In this document: one piece after another, positions 37,118 through 45,565 of the stretch
Numbering within the stretch: the first letter of the stretch is position 1
Layout: every line of letters begins with the position of its first letter
Assembly: GCA_041398665.1 (NCBI GenBank)
Contig: JAWKUH010000022.1
Span: 24,200-88,199 of the forward strand
Length of the DNA stretch: 64,000 bases
Direction of reading: 5' to 3'
DNA from: Rohdeia sp041398665
GTDB taxonomy: Bacteria > Planctomycetota > UBA1135 > GCA-002686595
Made by a program: the position numbers and the translations under genes
The notes under the pieces: generated by a model
Seen by the model: only the letters and a program-made list of their open reading frames with translations
Told to the model about the DNA's origin: nothing
The model's database searches: none

Positions 37118-37408
37118 ATGGGTCAACCCGCCGCACGCGTCAGTGACATGCACGTCTGTCCGATGGTGACGGGCGTCGTCCCGCACGTCGGTGGTCCGAT
37201 CCTGCCGCCCGGTGGGGCCACGGTCCTGATCGGAGGTCTGCCGGCGGCGCGGATGACCGACATGGCGACCTGCGTGGGTCCGCCGGACACGATCCTGAAG
37301 GGCGCGCCGACCGTGCTCATCAGCAACATGCCCGCCGCGCGCATGGGCGACAACTGCGCGCACGGTGGAGCGATCGTGTTGGGGTGTTTCACCGTGCTGA
37401 TCGGGTGA
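37118..37408 (+). CDS. PAAR-domain spike tip protein
   Basis: 96 residues, a stand-alone PAAR. Motifs: GQPAARVSDMHVCP, GGPILPPGGATVLIGG, LPAARMTDMATCVGPPD, MPAARMGDNCAHGGAIVLG. The conserved Cys/His residues (His12, Cys14 and others) fit the zinc site at the cone tip. It sharpens the VgrG spike and often tethers effectors. This is the last core T6SS gene before the IS/repeat island. Confidence 0.92.
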   Translation: MGQPAARVSDMHVCPMVTGVVPHVGGPILPPGGATVLIGGLPAARMTDMATCVGPPDTILKGAPTVLISNMPAARMGDNCAHGGAIVLGCFTVLIG

Positions 37409-37409
37409 G

Positions 37410-37543
37410 CCGCGCGGCGCGAGGCGCTGTGCTTCCCCCGCGCGGCGCGAGGCGCCGCGCTGTGCTTCCCCCGCGCGGCGCGAGGCGCCGCGCTGTGCTT
37501 CCCCCGCGCGGCGCGAGGCGCCGCGCTGTGTTCCCCCCGCGTG
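37410..37543 (+). repeat. 33-bp hairpin tandem array (about 4 copies)
   Basis: The unit contains CGCGGCGC-GAG-GCGCCGCG, a perfect 8-bp stem with a 3-nt loop, followed by CTGTGCTTCCCC. The first copy lacks part of the right arm; the last grades into a GCGGCC-TACC-GGCCGC palindrome (37544-37559). The array starts 2 bp after the PAAR stop and ends before the IS110 region. It may act as a transcription end block for the T6SS operon. Confidence 0.7.
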
Positions 37544-37563
37544 GCGGCCTACCGGCCGCGCGG

Positions 37564-37569
37564 TAGAAT
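37564..37569 (+). promoter_or_regulatory. Possible -10 hexamer TAGAAT upstream of IS110 transposase
   Basis: Near-consensus -10 sequence at the edge of the repeat array, 146 bp before the transposase GTG. It could drive the noncoding left-end region. Confidence 0.3.
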
Positions 37570-37714
37570 CACAGACGCTATGGAGGCCCGGTCTCCCGGC
37601 GTGGCACTCGTGGGTCGTCCAGCTCTAGGCAGGACGCGCCACATCGGGCAGATCTTGGGCAGATCGTGCACGTGGTGTGCGACGTCGTAGCGTCATCTGC
37701 CAGGAGGCCGAGCC
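37570..37714 (+). ncRNA. Candidate IS110 bridge-RNA region
   Basis: A 145-bp noncoding stretch between the TAGAAT hexamer and the transposase. In IS110 elements the left-end noncoding region encodes a bridge RNA that pairs with target and donor DNA. No structure could be confirmed here; in the IS1111 subgroup the RNA would instead lie after the gene (38828-39020). Confidence 0.3.
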
Positions 37715-38827
37715 GTGGACCATGGTATCGCTCTTCAGTTCGTGGGTGTGGACGCCCACCAGGAGACCCTTTCGATTGCCGTGCTCGCAGAGGGCGCCGA
37801 GCGCCCCTTGCGAGCACGCACGATTCCGAACGATCCCGCGCAGATCCGGCGCGAGTTCAGCAGGCTGCTCGAGCGTGGGCGAGTCCGCGCGGTGTACGAA
37901 GCGGGCTGCACGGGCTTCGTGCTGTGGCGCCAACTCACGGCTCTTGGTGTCGACTGCGTGGTCGCAGCACCGAGCCGGATCCCGATTCTGCCGGGCGAGC
38001 AGCGCAAGACGGACCGCCTGGACGCGGAGCGTCTCGCGGTCTACCTGCGTGGCGGTCAATTGACGGCGGTCACGCCGCCGACGCCGGAGACGGAAGCCCT
38101 GCGGACGCTGGTACGCACGCGCGACCAAGCTCGGCGAGACGTCGTCGCTGCCAAGCACCACATCACGAAGTTTCTCCTCAACCGAGGAGAGATCTACCGC
38201 AGCAAGACGGGGCTTTGGAGTCGTGTCCACCGGACGTGGCTGCGCTCGGTCGAGATGGCGAACGAGGACGACCAGATGATGCTGGAGCTCAAGCTCGGGC
38301 GTCTTGCGCTCCGTGAGGCGGAGCTACGCGAGCTCGACGAGCTCATCGAGAAGCGGGCGAAGCGTGCCGACATCGCCGAAGCCGTGCGAAACCTGCACGC
38401 CTACCGAGGCGTCGGGATCCTGACCGCGGTCAACGTGATCGCGGAGATCGGAGATCCGAGGCGTTTCGCGGACAAGGCGGCGGTCGCCGCGTACGTCGGG
38501 CTGGTGCCCGGAGAGCGCTCTTCGGGCAGCAAGGTCAGGCGTACCGGCATCACGCGAACGGGAAGTCGCCACCTGCGGCGTCTCCTCGTCGAGGTGGCAC
38601 AGCACTACCGGCTGAGAGCGCACGAATCGAAGTCCCTCTCGGCGCGACGCGAGAAGGCATCCATCCGGACACGTGAGCACGCGCGGCTCGTCGAGAAACG
38701 ACTGACGAAGCGTTACCGCGCGCTCACCGCGGTCAAGCACTCCAACGTCGCCAAGACTGCGATCGCCCGAGAGCTGATCGGACACCTTTGGGCGTCGATG
38801 CATCCAGACATCGGACTCGACCGCTGA
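37715..38827 (+). CDS. IS110-family transposase (DEDD recombinase)
   Basis: 370 residues from a GTG start; apparently intact. N-terminal RuvC-like DEDD domain: FVGVDAHQETLSIAV (first Asp), AVYEAGCTGFVLWRQL (Glu), QRKTDRLDAERLAVYL (Asp pair). A helical linker leads to the C-terminal Tnp domain with AYRGVGILTAVNVIAEIGDP, RFADKAAVAAYVGLVPGERS and the serine-bearing RTGITRTGSRHLRRLLVEVA. Transposes by bridge-RNA-guided recombination in this family. Inserted between the T6SS PAAR gene and the cargo genes. Confidence 0.88.
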   Translation: MDHGIALQFVGVDAHQETLSIAVLAEGAERPLRARTIPNDPAQIRREFSRLLERGRVRAVYEAGCTGFVLWRQLTALGVDCVVAAPSRIPILPGEQRKTDRLDAERLAVYLRGGQLTAVTPPTPETEALRTLVRTRDQARRDVVAAKHHITKFLLNRGEIYRSKTGLWSRVHRTWLRSVEMANEDDQMMLELKLGRLALREAELRELDELIEKRAKRADIAEAVRNLHAYRGVGILTAVNVIAEIGDPRRFADKAAVAAYVGLVPGERSSGSKVRRTGITRTGSRHLRRLLVEVAQHYRLRAHESKSLSARREKASIRTREHARLVEKRLTKRYRALTAVKHSNVAKTAIARELIGHLWASMHPDIGLDR

Positions 38828-39023
38828 GCACTGGGAGCCTGTCCCGCGACCATCGACAGACGAGCAGCCTCGAACTCCCTGTGTCGCTACGGCACCTGCC
38901 GTGAGCACGATCACAGACTGAAGGCACCGAGACGGAACCAGCCGCATGCGGGCTCGACCCGCGAATATCAGACTGACTCCCGTCGCTTCCGTCGGCCGCA
39001 GGACACGACTCCCGAACACCGCC

Positions 39024-39063
39024 AGAGCCCTGGCCACGACCGAGAGGCGTGGTCCAGGGCTCT
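39024..39063 (+). terminator. Stem-loop with T-rich tail after the IS110 transposase
   Basis: AGAGCCCTGGCCACG pairs with CGTGGTCCAGGGCTCT (one bulge) around a 9-nt loop, and is followed by CTTTGTCTACTT. Looks like an intrinsic terminator or a structural end of the IS. Confidence 0.5.
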
Positions 39064-39096
39064 CTTTGTCTACTTGACAAGTGGGCCTCCATATCA

Positions 39097-39220
39097 GGGA
39101 GCCACAGAGGACACAGAGACCACGATGGTCGGCGCTCGGTCGGAGAACCGCGGCGCATGCGTCCCGTCCCAGGTCGCCGCCTCCGGCGGCGCCGTGGTCT
39201 CTGTGTTCTCCGTGTCTCCC
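39097..39220. repeat. Inverted repeat, 27-bp arms (24/27), 70-bp spacer
   Basis: Left arm 39097-39123 contains CACAGAGGACACAGAGACCA; right arm 39194-39220 is its complement with three differences. The CACAGAGGACACAGAG core resembles repeats common in many environmental bacterial genomes. Confidence 0.7.
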
Positions 39221-39439
39221 TTCTAGAGGGTCCACTCGTCAGCGCCTCGGCGCTTTGGACTCGGCAGGTGAGGTCGGGCTCCGCAGGCTATTCCCTGGTT
39301 CGCCCACATCGGGGCGGGCATATTGGTCCGTCCGGAGGAGCGCCATCGAGTCGGACTCTGGAGTCCTAGGGATTGTCGCAGTCTCCCGCCCGGGCGGTGA
39401 GCCGTTCCGCCGGGCCTTGGCCGCGGCGTGTTCGATGTT

Positions 39440-40441
39440 GGGCGGCTTTGATCAGGTCGGCTGGCTCCTGACGGGACTAGTCGCACTTGCTGACAGAGCC
39501 GGTGCATCAGCACCGCGAGCTCGCGACGGCGACGGCTGCGCGCCTTCGCGGACTTGCCTCCGCGCTGATGATCCGCTCGCCGTGACGCCTCAGGTCGCAG
39601 TCGTGTCCGAAGGGTCCGAGGATGTAGTGCGCGGACTGCACGAGGAGTCGACGCATGTGCACCGAGCCGGTCTTCGAGATGCCGAGCTGAGGATCGCGGT
39701 CGCCCGAGGCCGCACTTGGCGCCAGGCCGAGCCACGCTCGACCATGCGGCTTTCTCGAAGCGAGTGGGATCGTCGAGGGTCAGAACGAAGACAGCGCGGT
39801 CAGGCGCCGACTCCGCGCACTGTCGCAGGCGATTGCGCGCTCTTGCGCAAGGTCTCGATCCGCCTGTCCAGGCGTCGGATGGTCGGCTCGAGTGGCGAGC
39901 GCTCGATGACCGGCATCAGTGGGCTCGGGTCGCTGGGGACGACTTCTCGCACCCTGCGGTGGAATGCCGACGGCGAGCACGCGGGGAGCTGCATCCGAAG
40001 GACTTGGCGATTCTGCACGCACCGGATCAAGCGGGTACGCGCTGACCAGCTGATCGCGGTGCATCACCGTCGGCCTGGGCCTGACGCCCGCGGTGGCACT
40101 GCCGAGCATCTCGGGCACGCAACCAGCAGCCGCGCGCGTGCCTCCGCATCACGGCGATCGGTCTTGCGCTCGTGGCGGATCAACGCTGCACGCGCCGCGC
40201 GTCGGCGACGAGCACGTCGTGTCCGAGCCGCGCAAGAGCGCCGAGATCCACGGCGACTGCGAGCCCACCTCGAGCACCACCTTGTCGGGGCGCGCCCGAA
40301 CTCGCGCTCGAAGCTCACGCGTCGTCGAGAAGCGCTTTCGCTCGACGACCTGGCGGTCACCGTCGACGCAAGGCGTCTTGCCGTCACCGACGTCGAGGCC
40401 GATGAACTGAGCGGAGACGGAATCACGGTACGATGGGTCAT
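39440..40441 (-). pseudogene. Decayed or frameshifted second IS110-family transposase
   Basis: On the minus strand, pieces of an IS110 transposase appear in order but in different frames. N-terminal pieces: QFIGLDVGDGKTPCVDGDRQ, DKVVLEVGSQSPWISALL, GHDVLVADARRVQ, then RHERKTDRRDAEARARLL. C-terminal pieces: LSFVLTLDDPTRFEK, the family motif LGISKTGSVHMRRLLVQSAH, and RRRRELAVLMHRL. At least four frame changes are needed. This is either a true pseudogene or an element damaged by sequence indels. It is not a close copy of the intact IS110 at 37715. The ends are approximate. Confidence 0.65.
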
Positions 40442-40857
40442 GGGTCGATCTCCTGGCCTTCGAGGCCGCATAAGACCTGCAGGCCTACACGGCGCGTCGA
40501 TGACCCTCTCATCCAATCTGTGAACCTGTTCCTCGGCGCCGAAGGCGCCGGCAGCTCGTGCTCTTCTCGAGGCCAGCGCGGCCTACCGGCCGCGCGACCC
40601 ACACGAATCGAAACACGAAGAACGCGAAGAACCGGAAGGCGCGCCTGCGGCGGCGGACCACACGGAAGGACGCAGGGACCCGCGGCGCGCGGCGCCCCGC
40701 GGGTCCCTGCGTTCCAGCGCCGCTCGGCGGCGCCTTCGTGCACTTCGTGGCCCTTCCGTCTTCCCTTCGTGTCTCCTGTGTGGACTTCGGCGCCGAAGGC
40801 GCCGAGCGCAGCGCCTCGTTCTCGAACGACGCCTCGCCCACGCGGTCGCGAGGCGCT
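40442..40857. repeat. Nested palindromic intergenic element
   Basis: From outside inwards: GGCGCC-GAA-GGCGCC at 40535-40549 and again at about 40789-40803; GCGCGGCC-TACC-GGCCGCGC at 40576-40595; imperfect CACGAAG-rich arms near 40610-40640 and 40738-40785; and a central hairpin 40664-40715 whose stem CGCAGGGACCCGCGG is perfect over 15 bp. No gene is recognised. Confidence 0.65.
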
Positions 40858-41868
40858 TCAGAAGCTCATCGGGCAACTCGGCGCACACGCGGACTTGCTC
40901 GCGACCGGGAAACCGGCGAGGCCGCACGTCGCGTTGAAGCTCGCCACGGCCGAGAGCGGGCCGAGCTTCGGCGGCGAGATCCGACCGAGCGGCCCCATGT
41001 TCAGGCCGGTGAGGTCGGGCATGCTGAGGCCCTGGAGCGGGCCGAGCGACATGCCGCCGGGGACGCCCGCCATGCCCGCCGGGATCTCGAGCGCGTCGAA
41101 GGGCGGGAGCAGCGACAGCATGTCGGCGCTGGCCTTCGGGAACCCCGGGGCGAAGGGGTTGAGACCGAGTCCGCTCAGGATGTTGGCGAGCGCTGCGAGC
41201 AGCGCGAGCGGGTTGAGCATCGCCGCCGGCGAGAACGCGAGCGGGGGGACCGAGATCTTCGCGACCGCGTTCGCGTTCAGCGCGAGCTGATCGATCGCAC
41301 CGGGCTGCCCGAGGTCGACGCCGAGTCCGTTCGCCGACGCGGACAAGGAGGCCCAGGCCGGAGCGTTCGGAGGGACGACGGGGCCGCCGCTCCCGAAGTT
41401 CGCGTTCAACGCTCCCTGCAGCGCCGGCATGCCGCCGCCGCCGAAGGGTGTCACGCCGAACGCGAGCTTCGAGTTCATCGCGACCGTCGCGAGCTGCGAC
41501 ATCGGCAGCCACGGCGTCGGGTCGAGCGCGGCGAGCGGCAGGAACGACGACGCGTTCGCGTTCATCGCGCCCATCGTCGCGTCGATCTGCGCCTGCGCGT
41601 TCGGCGCCGTGAGGTCGATGCCGAGGCCCGACATCGCCGCCGTGTTGGCCTGCGCGCAGGCACTCAGGTTCGCGAGCGTGGCGGGGCTGACCGGCAACGG
41701 CGGGAGGCCGCCGAACGTCGGTGCCGACATCGCCAGTTTCGGCGGGACGCCGAAGGGCGTGCTCGCGAGCTGCTCCAGCGGGATCGGAATGGACGGGATC
41801 CCGGGCGCGGGCAACCCTTGGAGCGCCTTCAAGAGGTCGGCGAGCTTCTTGGCACAGGTGCAGGCCAT
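40858..41868 (-). CDS. Unknown Ala/Leu/Pro-rich protein with internal duplication, T6SS cargo island
   Basis: 336 residues; start MACTCAKKLADLLKALQGLP. Rich in Ala, Leu, Pro, Asn and Gly, almost no charge after residue 20. Two diverged halves align: GLGIDLTAPNAQAQIDATMG with AMNANASSFLPLAALDPTPW, and GLGVDLGQPGAIDQLALNAN with KISVPPLAFSPAAMLNPLAL. A strongly hydrophobic stretch LLAALANILSGLGLNPFAPG could insert in membranes. The C-terminus has paired cysteines (CAPSCP). No family recognised, no signal peptide. Divergent from the candidate effector gene with a 228-bp shared upstream region. It could be a pore-forming cargo, a membrane adaptor or a structural cap; none can be shown here. Confidence 0.65.
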   Translation of the reverse strand: MACTCAKKLADLLKALQGLPAPGIPSIPIPLEQLASTPFGVPPKLAMSAPTFGGLPPLPVSPATLANLSACAQANTAAMSGLGIDLTAPNAQAQIDATMGAMNANASSFLPLAALDPTPWLPMSQLATVAMNSKLAFGVTPFGGGGMPALQGALNANFGSGGPVVPPNAPAWASLSASANGLGVDLGQPGAIDQLALNANAVAKISVPPLAFSPAAMLNPLALLAALANILSGLGLNPFAPGFPKASADMLSLLPPFDALEIPAGMAGVPGGMSLGPLQGLSMPDLTGLNMGPLGRISPPKLGPLSAVASFNATCGLAGFPVASKSACAPSCPMSF

Positions 41869-42030
41869 GGGGCGGTTCGTGCACCGCGACCGGCTCGGCC
41901 GCACCGGAGATCGGGCGGCGGCCGGCGACGCGCGCGGGGTCCGGAATGGTAGCGAAGCTCGGCCGTGCCGAGGTCGTCGTCGCGCCGGCGCGCTCGATCC
42001 GCACCGATCCACGACCCGCTCCGTTCCTGG

Positions 42031-42036
42031 TACGCT
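42031..42036 (+). promoter_or_regulatory. Possible -10 hexamer TACGCT in the divergent promoter region
   Basis: Lies 61 bp before the ATG of the metallopeptidase-domain protein in the 228-bp gap between divergent genes. Confidence 0.3.
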
Positions 42037-42096
42037 CCCGACCCCACCCGAGCCCCGTCCGGGCCGGTCGAAGGAGCAGGCAGAACGAGGAATCCC

Positions 42097-44776
42097 ATGG
42101 CTCAACTCCTGGAATCGCTCGCGGAACTCGAGAACTGGGAAGAGTACCGGCTCTTCATGCGGGAGCGACTGAAGCAGCTCTCCGACGGTCCGCAGGAAGT
42201 CTTCATCAGCAAGAACAAGCTCGACTTCGACGACAACGGCAAGAAATGGAAGGGACGCGCGATCCTGATCGGACCGAAGGGCGCCCTCGCCGTGAAGAAG
42301 GTCAAGAAGGAGGGCGTGCTGTTCCACGAGGGGACGGCGACGCTCGACGGCAAGGAGATCGCGATCGCGGGCATCGACAAGATGTTCCAGAAGAGCGCGT
42401 CCCTCACGCTGAAGCGCATGAAGCTCGGCTACGTCGTCAAGGGCGTCGACCCGGACGACGAGACGGACGACTCCGACGAGTCGGCGGACGCGTCCTCGAA
42501 CGGCGCGGCGTCCGAGCTCGAGGAGGACGAAATGGCGCTCGGCGAGGCGTCGGGCGCGGCGACGACCGACACCACGCTCCTCAAGCGGCGCCTCACGAGC
42601 CTCGTCGAGCAGATCAAGCGCAACACGCCCGCGCTCACGCCGGAGATCGAACCGTTCCTCGACCAGGCGCGAGCACGCGCGAAGGAAGCGGCGAAGCTCC
42701 TCGGCTCCGACCCGGCGAAGGCCGTCGAGCTGATCGCCGAGGGCGAGGAGTTCGCGAACCAGGCCGTGGTCGGCGTGCTCGAGGGCGGTTCGGCGACCGA
42801 GGCGTTCGAGCTCGAGAAGCAGCGGCAGACCTTGGTCGCCGAGCTGAAGGAGGCCGAGGCGGTCGGCGAGGCCGCGAACGAAGCGCTCCTCAAGCAGGCG
42901 AAGAAGGCGCTCGAAGCCGTCCTCGTCACGATCGGCAAGAAGGACTACGACAAGGCGCGCCAACTGCTCGACGCCGTCGAGCAGCAGCTCAGCCTCGTCG
43001 TCGAGGGACCCGACACGCCGGGCGACCCGGACCTCGTGGGGCTCGGTGACTGGAAGGCCTACCGCGCGTTCCTGAAGGCGCAGCTGAAGCGCATGCCCGC
43101 GGAGAACAGCCCGATCTTCGTCTCGCGCGAGAAGCTGACCTTCTCGATCGACGGGAAGGAGTTCAAGGGGCACGCCATCCTGTTCGGACCCAAGGGGCGC
43201 ATCACGGCCCAGGTGCTGAAGCGCGACGGCACGCTCTTCATGGAGGGCTCGGGACGCGTCGACGGCACCTCGATCAAGATCGGCGGGATCAAGAGCTCGC
43301 TGATCAAGGGCGCGGCCAAGACGATGATCAAGCTGCGTCTCGGCAAGAAGGTCGTCGCCGAGGGCGAACTCCCGCCGGAGGAGGACGACGACGCGTTCGA
43401 CGCCGCCGACGACCCGACCGGGAAGTTCTTCGTCGACCGTCAGGTCAAGAAGATCGCGGAGTCGCTCGTCAAGCTGAAGGAGGCGCTCGACGCGCAGAAG
43501 GGGCAGCTCACCGCCCTCACCAAGGACGCCGCGGACAAGCGCAAGCGGGCCGACGACCTCACGACCGCCGCACGCGCGAAGAGCGACGCGGGGAACGACG
43601 CCACGAAGGACTGGGACGACGCCGCCAAGGCGGTGAAGGACGCGGACCTCGCGCAGTTCACCTCGAAGGACGTCAAGAAGCAGAACGCTCGCGGCTTCAA
43701 CTCGCTGCGCGAGATGACCGAGCGGCTGAACCGCATCAAGGGTTCGAGCGACGACAAGTCCAAGAAGGTCGAACAGCTCAAGAAGCTCAAGGCCGACGTC
43801 GCCGAGCGGCTCCTCGACGCGACCATCGCGAACATCGACCCCGCCGACCCGAAGGCCGGCAAGCTCATCGCGAGCCAGCTCGAGAAGCGCTTCGGCGTCA
43901 AGTTCAAGCTGAACGAGTCGAAGATCACGGGCGTCGACGCGGACGGGAACCAGATCTTCAAGGACAACGACAGGAAGGCGGACCCGAAGAAGGAGGCGGA
44001 GACCCTCAAGGAGCTCTACCTCACGCTGAGCAAGTGCCCCGAGATGCCGAAGTCGCACCTCAAGAAGGTCACCGTCAGCCTCCGGCCGGCGGACTCCGAG
44101 AGCGAGGGCGGCGTCTACTACGGCAGCAGCAAGACCGCCGAGATCACCTGCCGGAGGCCGAAGGAGAGCTGACTACGGCAAGCAGCTCAACAACGCCTGG
44201 ACCGCGAACAACGACCCGATCAACTACTTCGACTGGGCCACGCTGCACGAGGTCGCCCACGCCGTCGACGCGAAGTACAACTTCATGGGCTCGCGCAAGT
44301 CGGGGACGAAGTACGGCGGCTGGGTGGAGTACGGCAACGACCCGGCGCCCATCGCGAAGGTGGTCGCGGCCAAGTTCGGTGGGTCGCTCACGGGCGACGA
44401 CCTGAAGTCGCTCGAGGCCTATGCGCTGAAGCGCATGAAGGCCAAGCCGCAGTCGGGTCCCGCTCCGACGACGCCCGAGGAGACCGAGGTCCAGAAGTGG
44501 GTGGACGCGGTGCGCCACAACAAGGGCCTGTGGTGGAACGCGTCGCAGAGCTCCGCGCTGGCGATCGGCTCGCGCGTCTACCAGGAGGCCTACGCCTTCT
44601 CGGGCGGATGGTGGAACAGCTACGACCTCGCGGGGCGGAGCGACGGCATCCACGGCTACCAGTTCCGAGCGCCCGGCGAGTGGTTCGCCGAGCTGTACGC
44701 GGCGTACTACAGCGACAAGCTGAAGGCGTCGCACCCGATCGTTCCCGAACTCGTCAAGCTCGAACCGCCCAAGTGA
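42097..44776 (+). CDS. Candidate T6SS effector: duplicated N-terminal module, coiled coil, C-terminal zinc metallopeptidase
   Basis: One reading frame runs to a TGA at 44170-44172. The next frame continues directly as DYGKQLNNAWTANNDPINYF, so a one-base insertion probably splits a protein of about 890 residues. Residues 14-115 and 319-420 are two copies of one module (WEEYRLFMRERLKQL / WKAYRAFLKAQLKRM; FKGHAILFGPKGRITAQVL in copy two; ends KLGYVV and RLGKKVV). Helical regions separate and follow the copies. The C-terminal domain has the zincin motif WATLHEVAHAVD (HEVAH at 44246-44260) and a downstream GEWFAELYAAYYSD, a typical third-ligand helix. No signal peptide. It lies just after the T6SS genes and next to a possible immunity gene; a toxic protease role is inferred. 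Confidence 0.75.
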
Positions 44777-44779
44777 ACG

Positions 44780-44813
44780 GAGCGCGGGCGGCGCCACGGT
44801 CGCCCGCGCGCTC
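44780..44813 (+). terminator. GC stem-loop after the effector gene
   Basis: GAGCGCGGGCG pairs with CGCCCGCGCGCTC (2-nt bulge), just after the stop at 44776. No T tract. Confidence 0.45.
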
Positions 44814-44839
44814 GATCTCTCACGTAGGAGACCTCGCGC

Positions 44840-45535
44840 ATGTCACTCTTCGCCACCGTCGAGATCCCGTGTCCGTCCTGCGGCGTGTCCGTCGCGTTCG
44901 AGGCCGTCAACAGCGTCAACGCCGTCGGCAGACCCGACCTCCGCGACGACATCGTCTCGGGCGACTTCCAGAAGCAGACCTGCGGGAGCTGCGGGAAGGA
45001 GTTCCGGATGGATCCGCAGTTCACCTACATCGACGCGGGCCGCGGCCACTGGTTCGCGGTGTTCCCCGAGCCCGAGCTCGAGGACTGGCGGACGCACGAG
45101 GAAGAGGTCGTCCGGCTCTACGACAAGGCCTTCGGGAGCGGAGCGTCACCGCTCGCGCGCGAGCTCGGTCGCAGCATGCGCGCGCGCCTCGTGTTCGGCT
45201 GGCCCGCGCTGTGGGAGAAGCTCGCCGTCTTCGACGCGGGCCTCGACGACGTCCAGATCGAGCTGCTGAAGATCGGCCTGCTGCGCAACCTCCCGGACTC
45301 GCCCTTCGCGCTCACGAACGAGTTGCGCTTCGTCGGCGCCCCCGACGACGGGACCTCGGAGCTCGCCTTCGCCTGGGTCGACAGCACGACCTCGGACTTC
45401 GTCCAGGGCGTCCGCGTCCCGCGCGCGCTCTACGACGACATCGCCGCCGAGCCCGAGGCCTGGCAGGCGCTGCGCGACGACTTCGCGGACACGCTCTTCG
45501 TCGACATGAAGCGCCTCGTCACCGCGGGCGCCTGA
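44840..45535 (+). CDS. CpXC-type protein, candidate immunity or adaptor of the effector
   Basis: 231 residues. The N-terminal zinc-ribbon-like pair, PCPSCGVSVAFEAVNSVNA and QTCGSCGKEFRMD, is the CpXC-domain pattern. GRGHWFAVFPEPELEDWRTH follows. The C-terminal half is helical (LAVFDAGLDDVQIELLKIGL) with FVGAPDDGTSELAFAWVDST near the end. It starts 63 bp after the effector stop with a GTAGGAGA ribosome site, so the pair is probably co-expressed. Being cytoplasmic and adjacent to the effector, it could neutralise the metallopeptidase or load it. The role is inferred from position only. Confidence 0.65.
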   Translation: MSLFATVEIPCPSCGVSVAFEAVNSVNAVGRPDLRDDIVSGDFQKQTCGSCGKEFRMDPQFTYIDAGRGHWFAVFPEPELEDWRTHEEEVVRLYDKAFGSGASPLARELGRSMRARLVFGWPALWEKLAVFDAGLDDVQIELLKIGLLRNLPDSPFALTNELRFVGAPDDGTSELAFAWVDSTTSDFVQGVRVPRALYDDIAAEPEAWQALRDDFADTLFVDMKRLVTAGA

Positions 45536-45565
45536 CGCCGCAGCCGTCCCGCACGGCTCACGCTC

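Larger units (their letters stand above)
37570..38827 (+). mobile_element. IS110-family insertion sequence (ends not resolved)
   Basis: The span given covers the upstream noncoding stretch (37570-37714) plus the transposase. IS110 elements lack clear terminal inverted repeats, so the true ends cannot be set from one copy. The element lies directly after the T6SS operon. Base composition is lower in GC and codon use is less biased than in neighbouring genes, consistent with arrival by transfer. Confidence 0.65.
38828..39439. other. Intergenic stretch between the two IS110-like genes
   Basis: No convincing gene. It holds the probable right end of the IS110 element, a terminator-like hairpin (39024-39063), an odd palindrome ACTTGACAAGT (39072-39082) and a 27-bp inverted repeat pair (39097-39123 and 39194-39220). 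The last 220 bp show nothing recognisable. Confidence 0.6.

Noticed and set aside
37410..37543. 33-bp repeats that could suggest a short CRISPR array
   Set aside because: Units are contiguous without spacers and are themselves hairpins.
39049..40523. Plus-strand open frames of up to 480 codons over the second IS region
   Set aside because: The minus strand carries recognisable IS110 motifs in order; the plus-strand translation has none.
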